Origin: Gynuella sp050296195
GTDB lineage: Bacteria > Pseudomonadota > Gammaproteobacteria > Pseudomonadales > Natronospirillaceae
Direction: 5' to 3' (one strand)
Assembly: GCF_050296195.1 (NCBI RefSeq)
Contig: NZ_JBNKRB010000006.1
DNA: 64,000 bases
The first letter of the stretch is position 1; each line of letters starts with the position of its first letter. The notes beneath the pieces were generated by a model. The model was given only the letters and a program-made list of their open reading frames with translations. It did not search any database and was not told where the DNA came from. Below, one piece after another: positions 41,835 through 50,474 of this stretch. The position numbers were made by a program, and so were the translations under genes.

Positions 41835-44074
41835 TCTCCTACAAATCTACTCATTGCCTGAATAAAGGCATCTGCCAGGATTTTATCCAACTGAACAGAT
41901 TTCGTCTGAACGATATTGCGAAGCTCTGCCGCAATGTCAGCACCAGGTGCATGTTTCCAACCTGCGTCAACATCACCTGGTTGATCTTCCTGTGGTTCTT
42001 CAAACCGGCCGCCTTTTCGTCTTGCTGTTGCTTCAGAGACTGCTATCACGTAGCAAGTACAGCCCCAGCCGTTTGGTGTGTAATGAGTGTGCCACCATGG
42101 ATGATCCGCCGGTAATGTCAGCTTGTCCCATTTCAAATGCTCTGGCCGTGGCTCGACACTGCCGCCGTGCCGGTACATCCAGTACGGGGCGACTTTCTGT
42201 AAATCTGGATCAGTCAACTGTGCATAGCGTCCGGCTGCATAAGTTGAACTCATGTTTGTTGAATATATTACCCGCGTCCGCCAGTTTCTTTCGCCGTTAT
42301 ACTGCCAGCCTGTGCGGGCGACGATTTCATCAAAGTTCTTTCGGAACGATTCGATAGTGCCGCCATTCTGAATGACCTTGGTCACCGCAGTGGCCAGTTC
42401 TTGCAGCAGATCTGCTTTCATCGCCCCAGCAACGACAAACGCCCGGTCATGGGCATTGCCCATCAGATCTGTCCAGCGCTGTGTCGGCACCAGATTGCCC
42501 ATGCGCAGCTGTAACGCTGCGAGCTGTTCAGTAAATGAACCTGGTTCAGCAAATGAGTGTGCAACGGGCTGGCCGGCTTCAGTTGCTACATCCAGGATGC
42601 CTTGTGCTTGCGAGACGCCAAATGCAGTTGCCAACACTTCACGCATATCGCTGCCGATTAACTCACCATAACCATTATTCAACAGCCAGGCATGCAGATC
42701 GTCCAATGTTTCAGCCGTATTGACTTGTTCCTGGATTGTATTAATCCACTGTTGCAATGGTGCAGATGCTTCCAGCCCCAGTTGATCAGCCAGATCCTGC
42801 TGACGTTTGGCTATCGCCCCGATATCGTCATCACCTTCGGCAAAGTTCGCTGCTGTATCTGCTGCTGTTTGCTGTTCAGTGTCAGGTGATGCGTCATCTT
42901 CCAGATCGTCTTCATTGAGATCATAAGTGCGCATCCAGTACGCCTTTTTGAATTTCACACCAGACTCAGTCAACGTCTTATCGCGCTTGGCTTGCGTATC
43001 GTCGACTGTCTCTTGTTCCCACATTTCAAACTTAGGTGCAGGTCCAGAGATACTGTTGGCAAACATGATCCACTTGATCAACGTGTTAACTGTGCTTTCA
43101 CACAAGGATGCATCGTCATCCCGTAGATCGTCCGTGACTTCCAAACCCGATTTGGCGCTAGCATTGGTTGCGCTCGCTTCCGTAGTCTGGTTCTGTCCCA
43201 GCAGTGCGATGTTGATTTCAGAGCGGCAATACATCAGAAGCTTTTCAAACGCTTCAGCGGCACCTGCTTTGGCTCCGGCTTCCTTGATCTCCACACTGGA
43301 GTCGTCTGGTACAACAGCAACGGCATCTTGAATCATTGCCTCCAGGTCATCCGCCAATGCATCCTGATCAGACTTGCTGGTGTTGCGTGGTACCTTACCA
43401 ATCAACCAGGGTATGCCGTATTTTTCCGCAAACTGAACCCAGAACCTTAGGCCGCCACGCATAAACGTGTCCGCCCAGAACACCATGGACATTTCTGGGA
43501 AACCCCACGGGTTTTGGTAAGTTGCCTCATTTCGAGGTAGCAAAAACTTGCGCTCTGGCAGGCTTTCTCCTTCAATTGGTGCCTGACGGCTGCGAAACCG
43601 CAATTCATTTTCAGTGCTGAACACAAACCACTCCGGTGGCTTGGCAATCATTTCATTGGGAACCGTCCAGCGTGGCATGTCTTTCCACAACGTCTCTATC
43701 GGCTGGTAACCATAGAGCTTAGCTTCGAGAATATCCTTAAACAGCTGCGCCATATCCAGATCGTCGAGAATGGCTTTGATGTTTTTCTCGACCCGTGCGG
43801 ATGTTACACGTTCCTTGAATCCCCACTCCAAAGATGTAACCGCTGACTTGCGCCGTCGAATCGCGCCTCCCACCGCCGCATTACTGCGGATATTGCGATA
43901 GATGGATACATCCTTACCCTTGGCTTTCAAAATAGGATCAGGGTTCGGCAGATAACTGCCCAGGTTGCTGAAGTCCGGCGACCGATCACGGGTAACGATA
44001 TGGCTCGACAATCGCTTAGACGGCTCACTGAAACGGATAAATTCCGTTGGAGAGACCCAGATACCGTTTTTCAT
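41831..44074 (-). CDS. Fused portal (DUF935) and Mu F-like head morphogenesis protein
   Basis: The 747-aa protein has an N-terminal DUF935 portal part (about 1-400; AAVGGAIRRRKSAVTSLEWG and WVQFAEKYGIPWLIGK). The C-terminal part resembles the Mu F minor head protein (about 530-720), ending in HTHYTPNGWGCTCYV. In Mu these are separate genes (29 and 30). An acidic linker near residue 400 marks the junction. The portal forms the DNA gate; F is needed for head maturation. Confidence 0.87.
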   Translation of the reverse strand: MKNGIWVSPTEFIRFSEPSKRLSSHIVTRDRSPDFSNLGSYLPNPDPILKAKGKDVSIYRNIRSNAAVGGAIRRRKSAVTSLEWGFKERVTSARVEKNIKAILDDLDMAQLFKDILEAKLYGYQPIETLWKDMPRWTVPNEMIAKPPEWFVFSTENELRFRSRQAPIEGESLPERKFLLPRNEATYQNPWGFPEMSMVFWADTFMRGGLRFWVQFAEKYGIPWLIGKVPRNTSKSDQDALADDLEAMIQDAVAVVPDDSSVEIKEAGAKAGAAEAFEKLLMYCRSEINIALLGQNQTTEASATNASAKSGLEVTDDLRDDDASLCESTVNTLIKWIMFANSISGPAPKFEMWEQETVDDTQAKRDKTLTESGVKFKKAYWMRTYDLNEDDLEDDASPDTEQQTAADTAANFAEGDDDIGAIAKRQQDLADQLGLEASAPLQQWINTIQEQVNTAETLDDLHAWLLNNGYGELIGSDMREVLATAFGVSQAQGILDVATEAGQPVAHSFAEPGSFTEQLAALQLRMGNLVPTQRWTDLMGNAHDRAFVVAGAMKADLLQELATAVTKVIQNGGTIESFRKNFDEIVARTGWQYNGERNWRTRVIYSTNMSSTYAAGRYAQLTDPDLQKVAPYWMYRHGGSVEPRPEHLKWDKLTLPADHPWWHTHYTPNGWGCTCYVIAVSEATARRKGGRFEEPQEDQPGDVDAGWKHAPGADIAAELRNIVQTKSVQLDKILADAFIQAMSRFVGD

Positions 44075-45543
44075 TGATAACCCTCGAACATGGTAGATGC
44101 CTGTCGGCGACTGCGGGACGATACGGTGACTGGACCTTTAGTGATGGTCTGTGCCGCGTAATGCGCCATGACCAGCGATATCGCACTATCACCGTGACGC
44201 TTACCAGCATCGGCTCCAGTAGTACGTTTGTTGATGAGCCGTGGCACTCCGTTGACAACTTCAATGGCTCGCAGATCATTCATCACGTCATCATCGTCTG
44301 GCAGTTCATCCATCGTGCCGTCTTCCATCGATGCTTTGAACGGTGGCATGTTCTCCCGGTACCAGCTTTCACTCAACATCACCAACGCCACGCGACTCTG
44401 TCCATATTTCTGCATGGTTTTTTCAGCCAGAGATTGGCCATTACCACGCGCATCAAACGCCGCTCCCATAAAGCGTATGAAAAAGTCCAGAACAAAGAAC
44501 ACAATCTGTTCCTGCTGATCAAAAGGCATGTCCCTTAGCTCGATCATTAAACCCACTTTCAGCGTGATACCTGCCAGTTTAAATGCAATCGTGAGCACCG
44601 TAAGGTCGCCGGAACGTCCAAAATCCTCGCCCACATACACTTCGGCTTCTTTGGGAATGCGTGCCAGAGTTGGCTCCACAACCTGTTCCAGCCAGTCTTG
44701 AATAAACTGACGTCGATACTTTTCAGGTTCTACGACAAAGCCATCCGGAGCAGTGATTCTCAGAACCGGTGTGGTAGCCTTCATGCGCTCTTTAATCAAG
44801 GCTCTGGGCAACCAGGCACCACTTGACTTGGCAGGAATACAGAATAATTCCTCATCCTCGTTAGGCTTGTAACGATTAATCAGAGAGGCTCGCCATTCCT
44901 GCTGTTTTTCCAGCGTCCATGCTTGTTTGGTAATCTGACAGATACGCTTGAACAGACCGTCGTGAATGGCATCGTCCAATGTCACCCGGTGAACACTATG
45001 GTCATACAACCCAGCCCGGCAATCCTCAATGAGCAGATTAAACGGGTTATCCGCGCCATTATGAGTACTGATGATATGAATCTTTCCGCCCCACATGGTC
45101 ATAGCCATGGCAGATTTTAATAGCTCATCCTGATCATCCACAAACGCGGATTCGTCGATGATCAGAATCTCACCAGGTCGACCTTTGGAGCGCAGGTTTC
45201 GAGGGTTGGAGCTAAATGCCTGAATCATATTGCCAGAGTCAAATTTCAACTCGAATTTGAGAACCTGTTTGTCATCATCATCCATGATCGATTCATTGAT
45301 TTTCCCGGCGGCAGCGTTCAGTTTTTTCGCCCATTCAGCACAGTCGCTGATGAAACCCTGAGTCATATCTTTATTGAACGATATGTAATAAACATTAGCG
45401 CCACTCGCGGCGGACGCATGCAACACCGCCGCCGCAGCCTCAGCGTAACTCAAACCGATCCTGCGCGACTTTTCGATGATTTTTACCGGGGATTCATCTT
45501 CAATCCATCGAACCTGGTATGGCAATAAAATAGCTTCAGACAT
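44071..45543 (-). CDS. Terminase large subunit (Mu gp28-like)
   Basis: The 490-aa packaging motor starts MSEAILLPYQVRWIEDESPVK, as in Mu-like terminases. It has an ATPase region with EKSRRIGLSYAEA (arginine-rich P-loop variant), ILIIDESAFVDD (Walker B) and STHNG, then a nuclease-like region with YVGEDFGRSGDLTV and FDARGNGQ. It overlaps the portal gene by four bases. Confidence 0.92.
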   Translation of the reverse strand: MSEAILLPYQVRWIEDESPVKIIEKSRRIGLSYAEAAAAVLHASAASGANVYYISFNKDMTQGFISDCAEWAKKLNAAAGKINESIMDDDDKQVLKFELKFDSGNMIQAFSSNPRNLRSKGRPGEILIIDESAFVDDQDELLKSAMAMTMWGGKIHIISTHNGADNPFNLLIEDCRAGLYDHSVHRVTLDDAIHDGLFKRICQITKQAWTLEKQQEWRASLINRYKPNEDEELFCIPAKSSGAWLPRALIKERMKATTPVLRITAPDGFVVEPEKYRRQFIQDWLEQVVEPTLARIPKEAEVYVGEDFGRSGDLTVLTIAFKLAGITLKVGLMIELRDMPFDQQEQIVFFVLDFFIRFMGAAFDARGNGQSLAEKTMQKYGQSRVALVMLSESWYRENMPPFKASMEDGTMDELPDDDDVMNDLRAIEVVNGVPRLINKRTTGADAGKRHGDSAISLVMAHYAAQTITKGPVTVSSRSRRQASTMFEGYQ

Positions 45544-46125
45544 TTACACCGCCTCAGTGATCGCTTTCACCAGCATTGCAATGCCGGCATCAGAAACACC
45601 AGCGCCTTTCGCCGCCCCTTCAGCCACTTTTGCCGCTTCTTCCAGCGCTTCCTTACGCGCCTGTTCACGCAGTTTTTCTTCCCTGCGGGTGGTTTCGCTG
45701 ACCGCTTTTTCGATCTTCTCATGACTGATCGCCAGGTCGCGAATCATCTTAACTGCGCCTGCTACCACCTCCGGGTCATCTTCACCCACTGTGATTTTTT
45801 GAATGGCCAGCGATAAATCAATCAATGAATTGCGGATAATTTCAGACGTTAAATTGGCTACCTGGCTTTGCGGCGCAGCACCCAATTTACCAATCCAGAT
45901 TTCGGCCATTTCCCGCGATTCTCGGATCGCTTTACCCACCTGATCAATGCTGAGTTTGTAGCGATTGACCGCTGATTTTGTGACCGGCTCCTCGCCGCGC
46001 TCCTCCAGTATTTCATTGATTCTGGCGGTCGCGTCTAATTGCGTAATACGCGGGTCACGCAACAGTTCATGTAACTGTTCAAGAATGTCTGGCGCTAATT
46101 GCTTGATGCTGCTCTGCCGTCCCAT
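45544..46125 (-). CDS. DUF3486 protein (Mu gp27-like), probable small terminase
   Basis: The 193-aa protein has an N-terminal helix-turn-helix-like part (MGRQSSIKQLAPDILEQL to KSAVNRYKLSI) and a long charged helical C-terminal region with EKIEKAVSETTRREEKLREQ. Position directly before the large terminase and helical build match DUF3486 proteins, thought to act as small terminase subunits. Confidence 0.82.
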   Translation of the reverse strand: MGRQSSIKQLAPDILEQLHELLRDPRITQLDATARINEILEERGEEPVTKSAVNRYKLSIDQVGKAIRESREMAEIWIGKLGAAPQSQVANLTSEIIRNSLIDLSLAIQKITVGEDDPEVVAGAVKMIRDLAISHEKIEKAVSETTRREEKLREQARKEALEEAAKVAEGAAKGAGVSDAGIAMLVKAITEAV

Positions 46126-46128
46126 GCT

Positions 46129-46428
46129 TCAGCCTCCCGGCAACGGTCTTGCAACACCACTAACCACGGTATTTCCTTGCGCAACATCCAGGCCACGATT
46201 AGTGACCTTGGCAATCATGCCAACCGCATCCGATTGCGTGACTGTCACCAGTCCCGCATCGCGAAGGAGTTCAATATGCGCCCTGACAGCATCCATTGAC
46301 ACAGCATGTCCCAATGCATTCAAACCCCGGTGCAAAATGTTTTCGTTATGCGAGTAACCAGCGTCCTGCTCTAACAGTTGCAGCATCAACAAGCGCTGTT
46401 CCTGTTTCACCATGTCGTTAAAGTTCAT
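46129..46428 (-). CDS. Mu gp26-like winged-helix phage protein
   Basis: The 99-aa protein has LMLQLLEQDAGYSHNENIL followed by a winged-helix-like RAHIELLRDAGLVTV, matching the small phage proteins of the VpaChn25_0724 type found before gp27 genes. Its role in packaging is unknown. It overlaps the DUF2730-like gene by four bases. Confidence 0.75.
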   Translation of the reverse strand: MNFNDMVKQEQRLLMLQLLEQDAGYSHNENILHRGLNALGHAVSMDAVRAHIELLRDAGLVTVTQSDAVGMIAKVTNRGLDVAQGNTVVSGVARPLPGG

Positions 46429-46826
46429 GACGGATTACCTTTTGAGGTGTTCAGCAGATGCTGGTAAATCAGTGATAATTGATTGGAGGATGCCTGGGTT
46501 TTCCCTTTAATTTCCGAGAGCGATTCACTGACATTGTCCAGCCGGCTATGAATGTCTTTCAGATCATCATGGTTAGGCACATGCCGCAATTCTGACTCAA
46601 ACCTCGTAAGACGTTTCTCATGCTCATCGAGTCGCGAGTTTTGTGCATTGATCTGTTTACGGACATCCGTATCAAGCGTATTGATCGCGCCGTGAATAGA
46701 GTCCGAAAATGATTTGAACTCTTCAGGGCTGACTGTAGATTTTCGAAAGCTCCACGCCATCCAGGTTATTAATAAGTTGAATACCGTCAATACTGCCGGC
46801 CAGTATGTTTTTATCAGCTCTATCAC
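46425..46826 (-). CDS. DUF2730-like membrane-anchored coiled-coil protein
   Basis: The 133-aa protein has one N-terminal membrane segment (about 9-28) and a long coiled coil (about 45-125). It is first in the leftward head operon; its start lies 58 bp past the shared late motif. DUF2730 proteins occupy this place in Mu-like phages; their role is unknown. Confidence 0.75.
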   Translation of the reverse strand: MIELIKTYWPAVLTVFNLLITWMAWSFRKSTVSPEEFKSFSDSIHGAINTLDTDVRKQINAQNSRLDEHEKRLTRFESELRHVPNHDDLKDIHSRLDNVSESLSEIKGKTQASSNQLSLIYQHLLNTSKGNPS

Positions 46827-46884
46827 GTCACAGCACTCTCAATAAATAATTGATGCAAGTGTACTCACCGCATCCAGATAATTA

Positions 46885-46900
46885 TTTTAAAGCCGTTTAA
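46885..46900 (-). promoter_or_regulatory. Late-operon motif before the head module
   Basis: On the minus strand the 16 bases read TTAAACGGCTTTAAAA, identical to 62372-62387, and lie 58 bp before the first start codon, the same distance as there. The centre TTAAA-CGGC-TTTAA is a dyad suited to a dimeric activator such as Mor or C. Confidence 0.75.
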
Positions 46901-46977
46901 AAGAACCGGATTTCAAATAAGCGCAGACTGATATCACTGAATATTGAAACAACTACTGATTTGGAGAGTGTCATGTA

Positions 46978-47406
46978 ATGAGTGCAGTCATCGTTCGCAG
47001 ACCATCCACTGACCAAGGCACTTTTGGTCAGTTTTTTTTAAACGGCATGCATTTTTCCTATACCGGCGAATTGCCATGGCTGAATAACGAGCGGAATGTG
47101 TCATGCATTCCACCCGGTGAATACACCTTAAAGCCACACACCAGTCCGCATTTCGGCAAGTGTTTTATCATCGTGGACGTACAAGGAAGATCATTCATTC
47201 TGATACACAAAGGAAACTGGTGTGGTAACCGTGCTAAAGGTTTTCGCTCTGATGTGCTCGGCTGCATCATCGTCGGCCAGCGGCTGGGAACACTTGCTGG
47301 CCAGGCAGCAGTTCTTGCCAGCGGAACGGCATTTAACCGGCTATTGCGCACCATCACAATGCCCATTCCATTAACCATATTGGAGTCATCATCATGGAAC
47401 TCTTGA
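46978..47406 (+). CDS. DUF5675 family phage protein
   Basis: The 142-aa protein contains LPWLNNERNVSCIPPGEYTL and GRSFILIHKGNWC, a compact fold typical of DUF5675 proteins, which in phages lie in lysis or replication-end positions. A cell-wall role is possible but no catalytic set is evident. It is first in a rightward operon with a holin-like gene, which it overlaps by 13 bases. Confidence 0.72.
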   Translation: MSAVIVRRPSTDQGTFGQFFLNGMHFSYTGELPWLNNERNVSCIPPGEYTLKPHTSPHFGKCFIIVDVQGRSFILIHKGNWCGNRAKGFRSDVLGCIIVGQRLGTLAGQAAVLASGTAFNRLLRTITMPIPLTILESSSWNS

Positions 47407-47852
47407 ATCTTGCCAGCGGCGGCCTGATCGGACTGCTTGGAAGCCTGGCCACGAATGGCTTGAAGCTGTTCAAGGCCCATCAAGAACATAAACAGCATAT
47501 CGAACAGATGAAGCTTGAAGCGGCTATTACCCGAGAAGAAATGAAACTCGAAGGACAAATCCGTATCACCCAAGCAAACCTGGCAGCCGAGCAGGCAGCG
47601 CTGTCTGGCAGCTATAAAGAAGCTGCAACGGACATGGATACCCACGGCAGCCGGCTGTTGACGTTCGCTGAGTTTTCCCGCCGCATGACCCGCCCGGCGA
47701 TCACTCACGAACTCATCATATTAACCGGTGTTGTTTACTGGTTCGGTGAACCACTTTCTCGGCAGAGTATTGCTGATGGTGTCGTCGTTGCGGCCGGAAC
47801 AGCTATTGGCTGGTGGTTCGGCAGTCGTGAATTTAATAAATCAGTCAAATAA
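47394..47852 (+). CDS. Holin-like membrane protein
   Basis: The 152-aa protein has a hydrophobic N-terminus (about 5-22), a charged coiled segment (28-85) and two C-terminal membrane segments (about 103-120 and 127-145). This matches three-segment phage holins that accompany endolysins. A lysis role is inferred from architecture and from the DUF5675 neighbour. Confidence 0.68.
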   Translation: MELLNLASGGLIGLLGSLATNGLKLFKAHQEHKQHIEQMKLEAAITREEMKLEGQIRITQANLAAEQAALSGSYKEAATDMDTHGSRLLTFAEFSRRMTRPAITHELIILTGVVYWFGEPLSRQSIADGVVVAAGTAIGWWFGSREFNKSVK

Positions 47853-47860
47853 GGTGCAGC

Positions 47861-48097
47861 ATGGACAACGCAGATTACGCCGCGGATCTTGAGCAATTAC
47901 ATATTGCTCATGCGCTTTCAGCACAAAAACAGTCTTCACAAGACGCAGTGCAACGAGTCAGCAATACCGGCAATGTGCACTGTTTAGATTGTGGTTTCAA
48001 GCTCGATACTGAGCGTTTAAAAGTGAAGCCGGGCGCGTCTCGTTGTGTAGACTGTCAAACTGATTTTGAGCGACTGCATCGACATCGGCATCGATAA
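47861..48097 (+). CDS. TraR/DksA-type zinc-finger protein
   Basis: The 78-aa protein has the C4 finger CLDCGFKL ... CVDCQ, with the ISxxR-type preceding Arg region reduced. Phage TraR/DksA relatives bind the RNA polymerase secondary channel and alter host transcription. It is common in Mu-like and P2-like phages. Confidence 0.85.
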   Translation: MDNADYAADLEQLHIAHALSAQKQSSQDAVQRVSNTGNVHCLDCGFKLDTERLKVKPGASRCVDCQTDFERLHRHRHR

Positions 48098-48251
48098 CGA
48101 ATAACCCGAGAGAGGCGAGCGGCCGCCGGCACTGCGGCAGAGCAACGGTCATTAGACCGGGAGGCAATGAAAATTGTTCCAGCCATTGCTTTATAAGGGT
48201 GGCAAGTGTCCGTTTTTTTTAGGAGCTCAACTAAAAAATGGCTAAGAAATA
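48098..48251 (+). other. Spacer before the Mor-like fusion gene
   Basis: This 154-bp stretch holds a short CGGTC-ATTA-GACCG hairpin and a T-run, and probably a separate promoter. A four-codon frame (MAKK then stop) directly precedes the MAKRSEF start of the next gene and resembles it. Confidence 0.45.
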
Positions 48252-48890
48252 ATGGCAAAGCGATCCGAATTTCTGACTGATCTCACCACCCATTCAACAG
48301 AGTTGCTTAAACGCCTGGGCTGTGGCGACGAAATTGCCCGGAAGAATGCTGAGGCCCTGGCATCTACAATGGCAGAACGCTGGAGCGGCATGCAGCTCAA
48401 TATTCAAAAAACGGACAGCGCTATTCATCGCGCAATCAAAGCTGAGTTTACTGGTGAAAATGCAGCAGAGCTGGCACAGAAATACGGCTTCAGTGAACGC
48501 ACAATTTTAAAAATATCAGATCAGAAAAAGCAGATTCAATACGATGCTACCGAGTTGAAGTTTGCACGCTGGGCAATGAGTCTTGCCATTGCTGAATTTC
48601 CATCATTGAAGAAGGTGAAGCCCGAAGCCTGGGCGGCTGATTTTAGAAAACTGATCAATGACGGTCACACGCTACGTGAGATCGAAGACTTATGGATATG
48701 GTGCCGGCAGCATCCATTTTGGCATTCACAAATTCAGTCCCTGGCAAAGTTCCGCAAAAAGAACGAAGCCGGCGTGACGTACTGGGATTATCTCACCAGT
48801 CAACGCAATAGCCCACCGCCAAATCAGCAGCAACAAAACAGAGAAGAAGTACGCCGAAAAATAATGGATATTTACGACACTAACTGGTGA
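48252..48890 (+). CDS. Mor-like domain fused to a replication-protein-like C-terminus
   Basis: Residues about 15-90 match Mor: ERWSGMQLNIQKTDS then IKAEFTGENAAELAQKYGFSE parallels the Mor protein at 61880. Residues about 100-185 (WAADFRKLINDGHTLREIEDLWIWC to SLAKFRK) resemble the C-terminal domain of phage replication proteins. The first part should dimerise and bind promoter DNA; the second could contact replication or transcription partners. A role as the late activator (Mu C equivalent) is possible. Confidence 0.7.
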   Translation: MAKRSEFLTDLTTHSTELLKRLGCGDEIARKNAEALASTMAERWSGMQLNIQKTDSAIHRAIKAEFTGENAAELAQKYGFSERTILKISDQKKQIQYDATELKFARWAMSLAIAEFPSLKKVKPEAWAADFRKLINDGHTLREIEDLWIWCRQHPFWHSQIQSLAKFRKKNEAGVTYWDYLTSQRNSPPPNQQQQNREEVRRKIMDIYDTNW

Positions 48891-48895
48891 ACTCA

Positions 48896-49192
48896 ATGAA
48901 TCAGTCAGACCCAATGCAGCGCATGCGACACGCAATCAAAACGAGCTACAGACTCACATTATTACTGAGCTTACTGTTCGTCTGTGTTCAATGCATCGCA
49001 CTGACGATATTCAAACCATCGTTATTTGCCGTTGTTTTGATATCCCTTCTGCTACTCAGTATCGCAATAGCAATCATAGTGTCAGTGACAAAGATGTTTA
49101 AGCTATATGAACAAACCGATGAACTCAGACAACAGATTAAGATCGAAAAGAAAAAGGGAGAAATGCTGCGTGATTTACAAAAAACGTCGTAA
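48896..49192 (+). CDS. Two-segment membrane protein
   Basis: From ATG 48896 the 98-aa protein has two membrane segments (about 18-36 and 42-64) and a charged helical tail. A GTG three codons earlier overlaps the previous stop and is an alternative. It could be a second holin or antiholin. Confidence 0.6.
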   Translation: MNQSDPMQRMRHAIKTSYRLTLLLSLLFVCVQCIALTIFKPSLFAVVLISLLLLSIAIAIIVSVTKMFKLYEQTDELRQQIKIEKKKGEMLRDLQKTS

Positions 49193-49568
49193 GTACAAAT
49201 ACATATTACAAGGCCCAGTCGCGATTCAAGTAGCTGTACATGTCCCGAAACCGGTCGCCATCGGTCCGCTGACGATATCACCCACGGGCGGACTGCAAAT
49301 AGATGCTGGCTACGCTTGGGATGGCGCAACCCTCTGCCCGGATGTGCAAAGCATCATTTTCCCGTCACTCGTGCATGATGCCATGTATCAGCTCATCCGC
49401 GAGGGCGTGCTGAATATCCACACTGATCGCAAGATCGCAGACAAACTGCTGAAGGAATTATGTATCCAATCCGGCATGTGGAAACCGGCCGCCTGGTTGG
49501 TCTATCACGCGGTCAGGCTGTTTGGTCGCAAGGCTGCGGAAAATGATCTGCTATCGGTTCCAGGATAA
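49170..49568 (+). CDS. DUF1353 family phage protein
   Basis: I favour the GTG at 49170 after GGGAG, giving 132 residues; an ATG at 49107 would overlap the membrane gene by 86 bases. The DUF1353 core YAWDGATLCPD followed by FPSLVHDAMYQLIREG is intact. These proteins are common beside lysis genes; their role is unknown. Confidence 0.78.
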   Translation: MIYKKRRKYKYILQGPVAIQVAVHVPKPVAIGPLTISPTGGLQIDAGYAWDGATLCPDVQSIIFPSLVHDAMYQLIREGVLNIHTDRKIADKLLKELCIQSGMWKPAAWLVYHAVRLFGRKAAENDLLSVPG

Positions 49569-49584
49569 TCAACAGGTGGCAAAC

Positions 49585-49875
49585 ATGTTCTGGTCGTTAG
49601 GCATATTCGCTTTCGGCATATTCATTGGTTGGGTATGGGCACACAACACCGTGGCTGACGAATGTGAAAAGCTGGGTGCATTTTATGTCGGCAACAAAAC
49701 CTATCATTGCTCTCAAATTAAAGAGTCAGATCGCAACCATGTACGGCTACGCATTAAGAGGAAAGATGGCTCGATTAAATGGCAAACAATAGACATCGGG
49801 CAAGATAAAGATGTTCAGCGGATATTGAAAAAAGCAAAGAGAAAAAGCGATGAGGTGAAAGATGTTTCTACTTAG
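49585..49875 (+). CDS. Membrane-anchored small phage protein
   Basis: From ATG 49585 (CAGGTGG upstream) the 96-aa protein has one N-terminal membrane segment (about 2-20), a pair of Cys residues (29 and 42) and a basic C-terminal half. It may be spanin-like, but there is no lipoprotein partner. It ends in a four-base convergent overlap with the rexB-like gene. Confidence 0.6.
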   Translation: MFWSLGIFAFGIFIGWVWAHNTVADECEKLGAFYVGNKTYHCSQIKESDRNHVRLRIKRKDGSIKWQTIDIGQDKDVQRILKKAKRKSDEVKDVST

Positions 49876-50474
49876 TCCGTATTCGGGTTGATCGTATTAT
49901 CAGAAGGGCGATGAATTCTATCTGTCAAATAATGCAGCCCCAATAGAGTCGTGATTAATAGATTGAACGCCCAAAAAAAATAAACAGAAAGCCCGGTCAA
50001 AATCCATATTCGATGATATTTTTGGCTTACAATGTTGCTCAATGGTTCATGAACAAAACTGGCGATTAATCCAGCAATAAATAAAACAATGCTTAAAAAA
50101 GACAGATAGCCAAAGAGGTAACTTAAAAAGCGTCTACGATTGAGAGGAATTTCTATTTTCTTACCACGGCGTTCTGCCTTTAGTAACACCGGCTCCCCAC
50201 TGATAGGATCATTTAAAACCGCTGATGGAAATGTTGAAACAGCAGCCAAAGCTGCAATATAAAACCCTATCAGCATCTTCAGCAGCTCGGTTACTTGAGT
50301 AACAATCCCATCATTGTTGAAAACACTAGGATGCCAACCACATATCCCCATGATTAATATCAAAAAAATAGCCATAAAAGCAGGCATCCACCAGTTATAC
50401 CAACGCAAAATATGGTTGCCATAAATCCTCAAATAATTGAGAGGTGTGAATAACTGCTTTAAGCCGGGAATCAT
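49872..50474 (-). CDS. Four-helix membrane protein, RexB-like in position
   Basis: The 200-aa protein has four membrane segments (about 29-47, 66-84, 117-141 and 155-181), short loops and a basic stretch between the second and third (residues 98-115). It overlaps the 307-aa gene in ATGA. It has no lysis features. It lies last in the operon read from the repressor, like lambda rexB, whose product is a four-segment membrane protein that collapses membrane potential. No sequence identity is claimed. Confidence 0.75.
   Translation of the reverse strand: MIPGLKQLFTPLNYLRIYGNHILRWYNWWMPAFMAIFLILIMGICGWHPSVFNNDGIVTQVTELLKMLIGFYIAALAAVSTFPSAVLNDPISGEPVLLKAERRGKKIEIPLNRRRFLSYLFGYLSFLSIVLFIAGLIASFVHEPLSNIVSQKYHRIWILTGLSVYFFWAFNLLITTLLGLHYLTDRIHRPSDNTINPNTD

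Noticed and set aside
47033..47048. Third copy of the late-operon motif
   Set aside because: Only TTTAAACGGC matches, it lies inside the DUF5675 coding sequence and lacks the second dyad half.
49872..50474. Holin or lysis protein
   Set aside because: It is on the minus strand, coupled to a soluble 307-aa partner and in line with the repressor, not with the rightward lysis genes that end against it.
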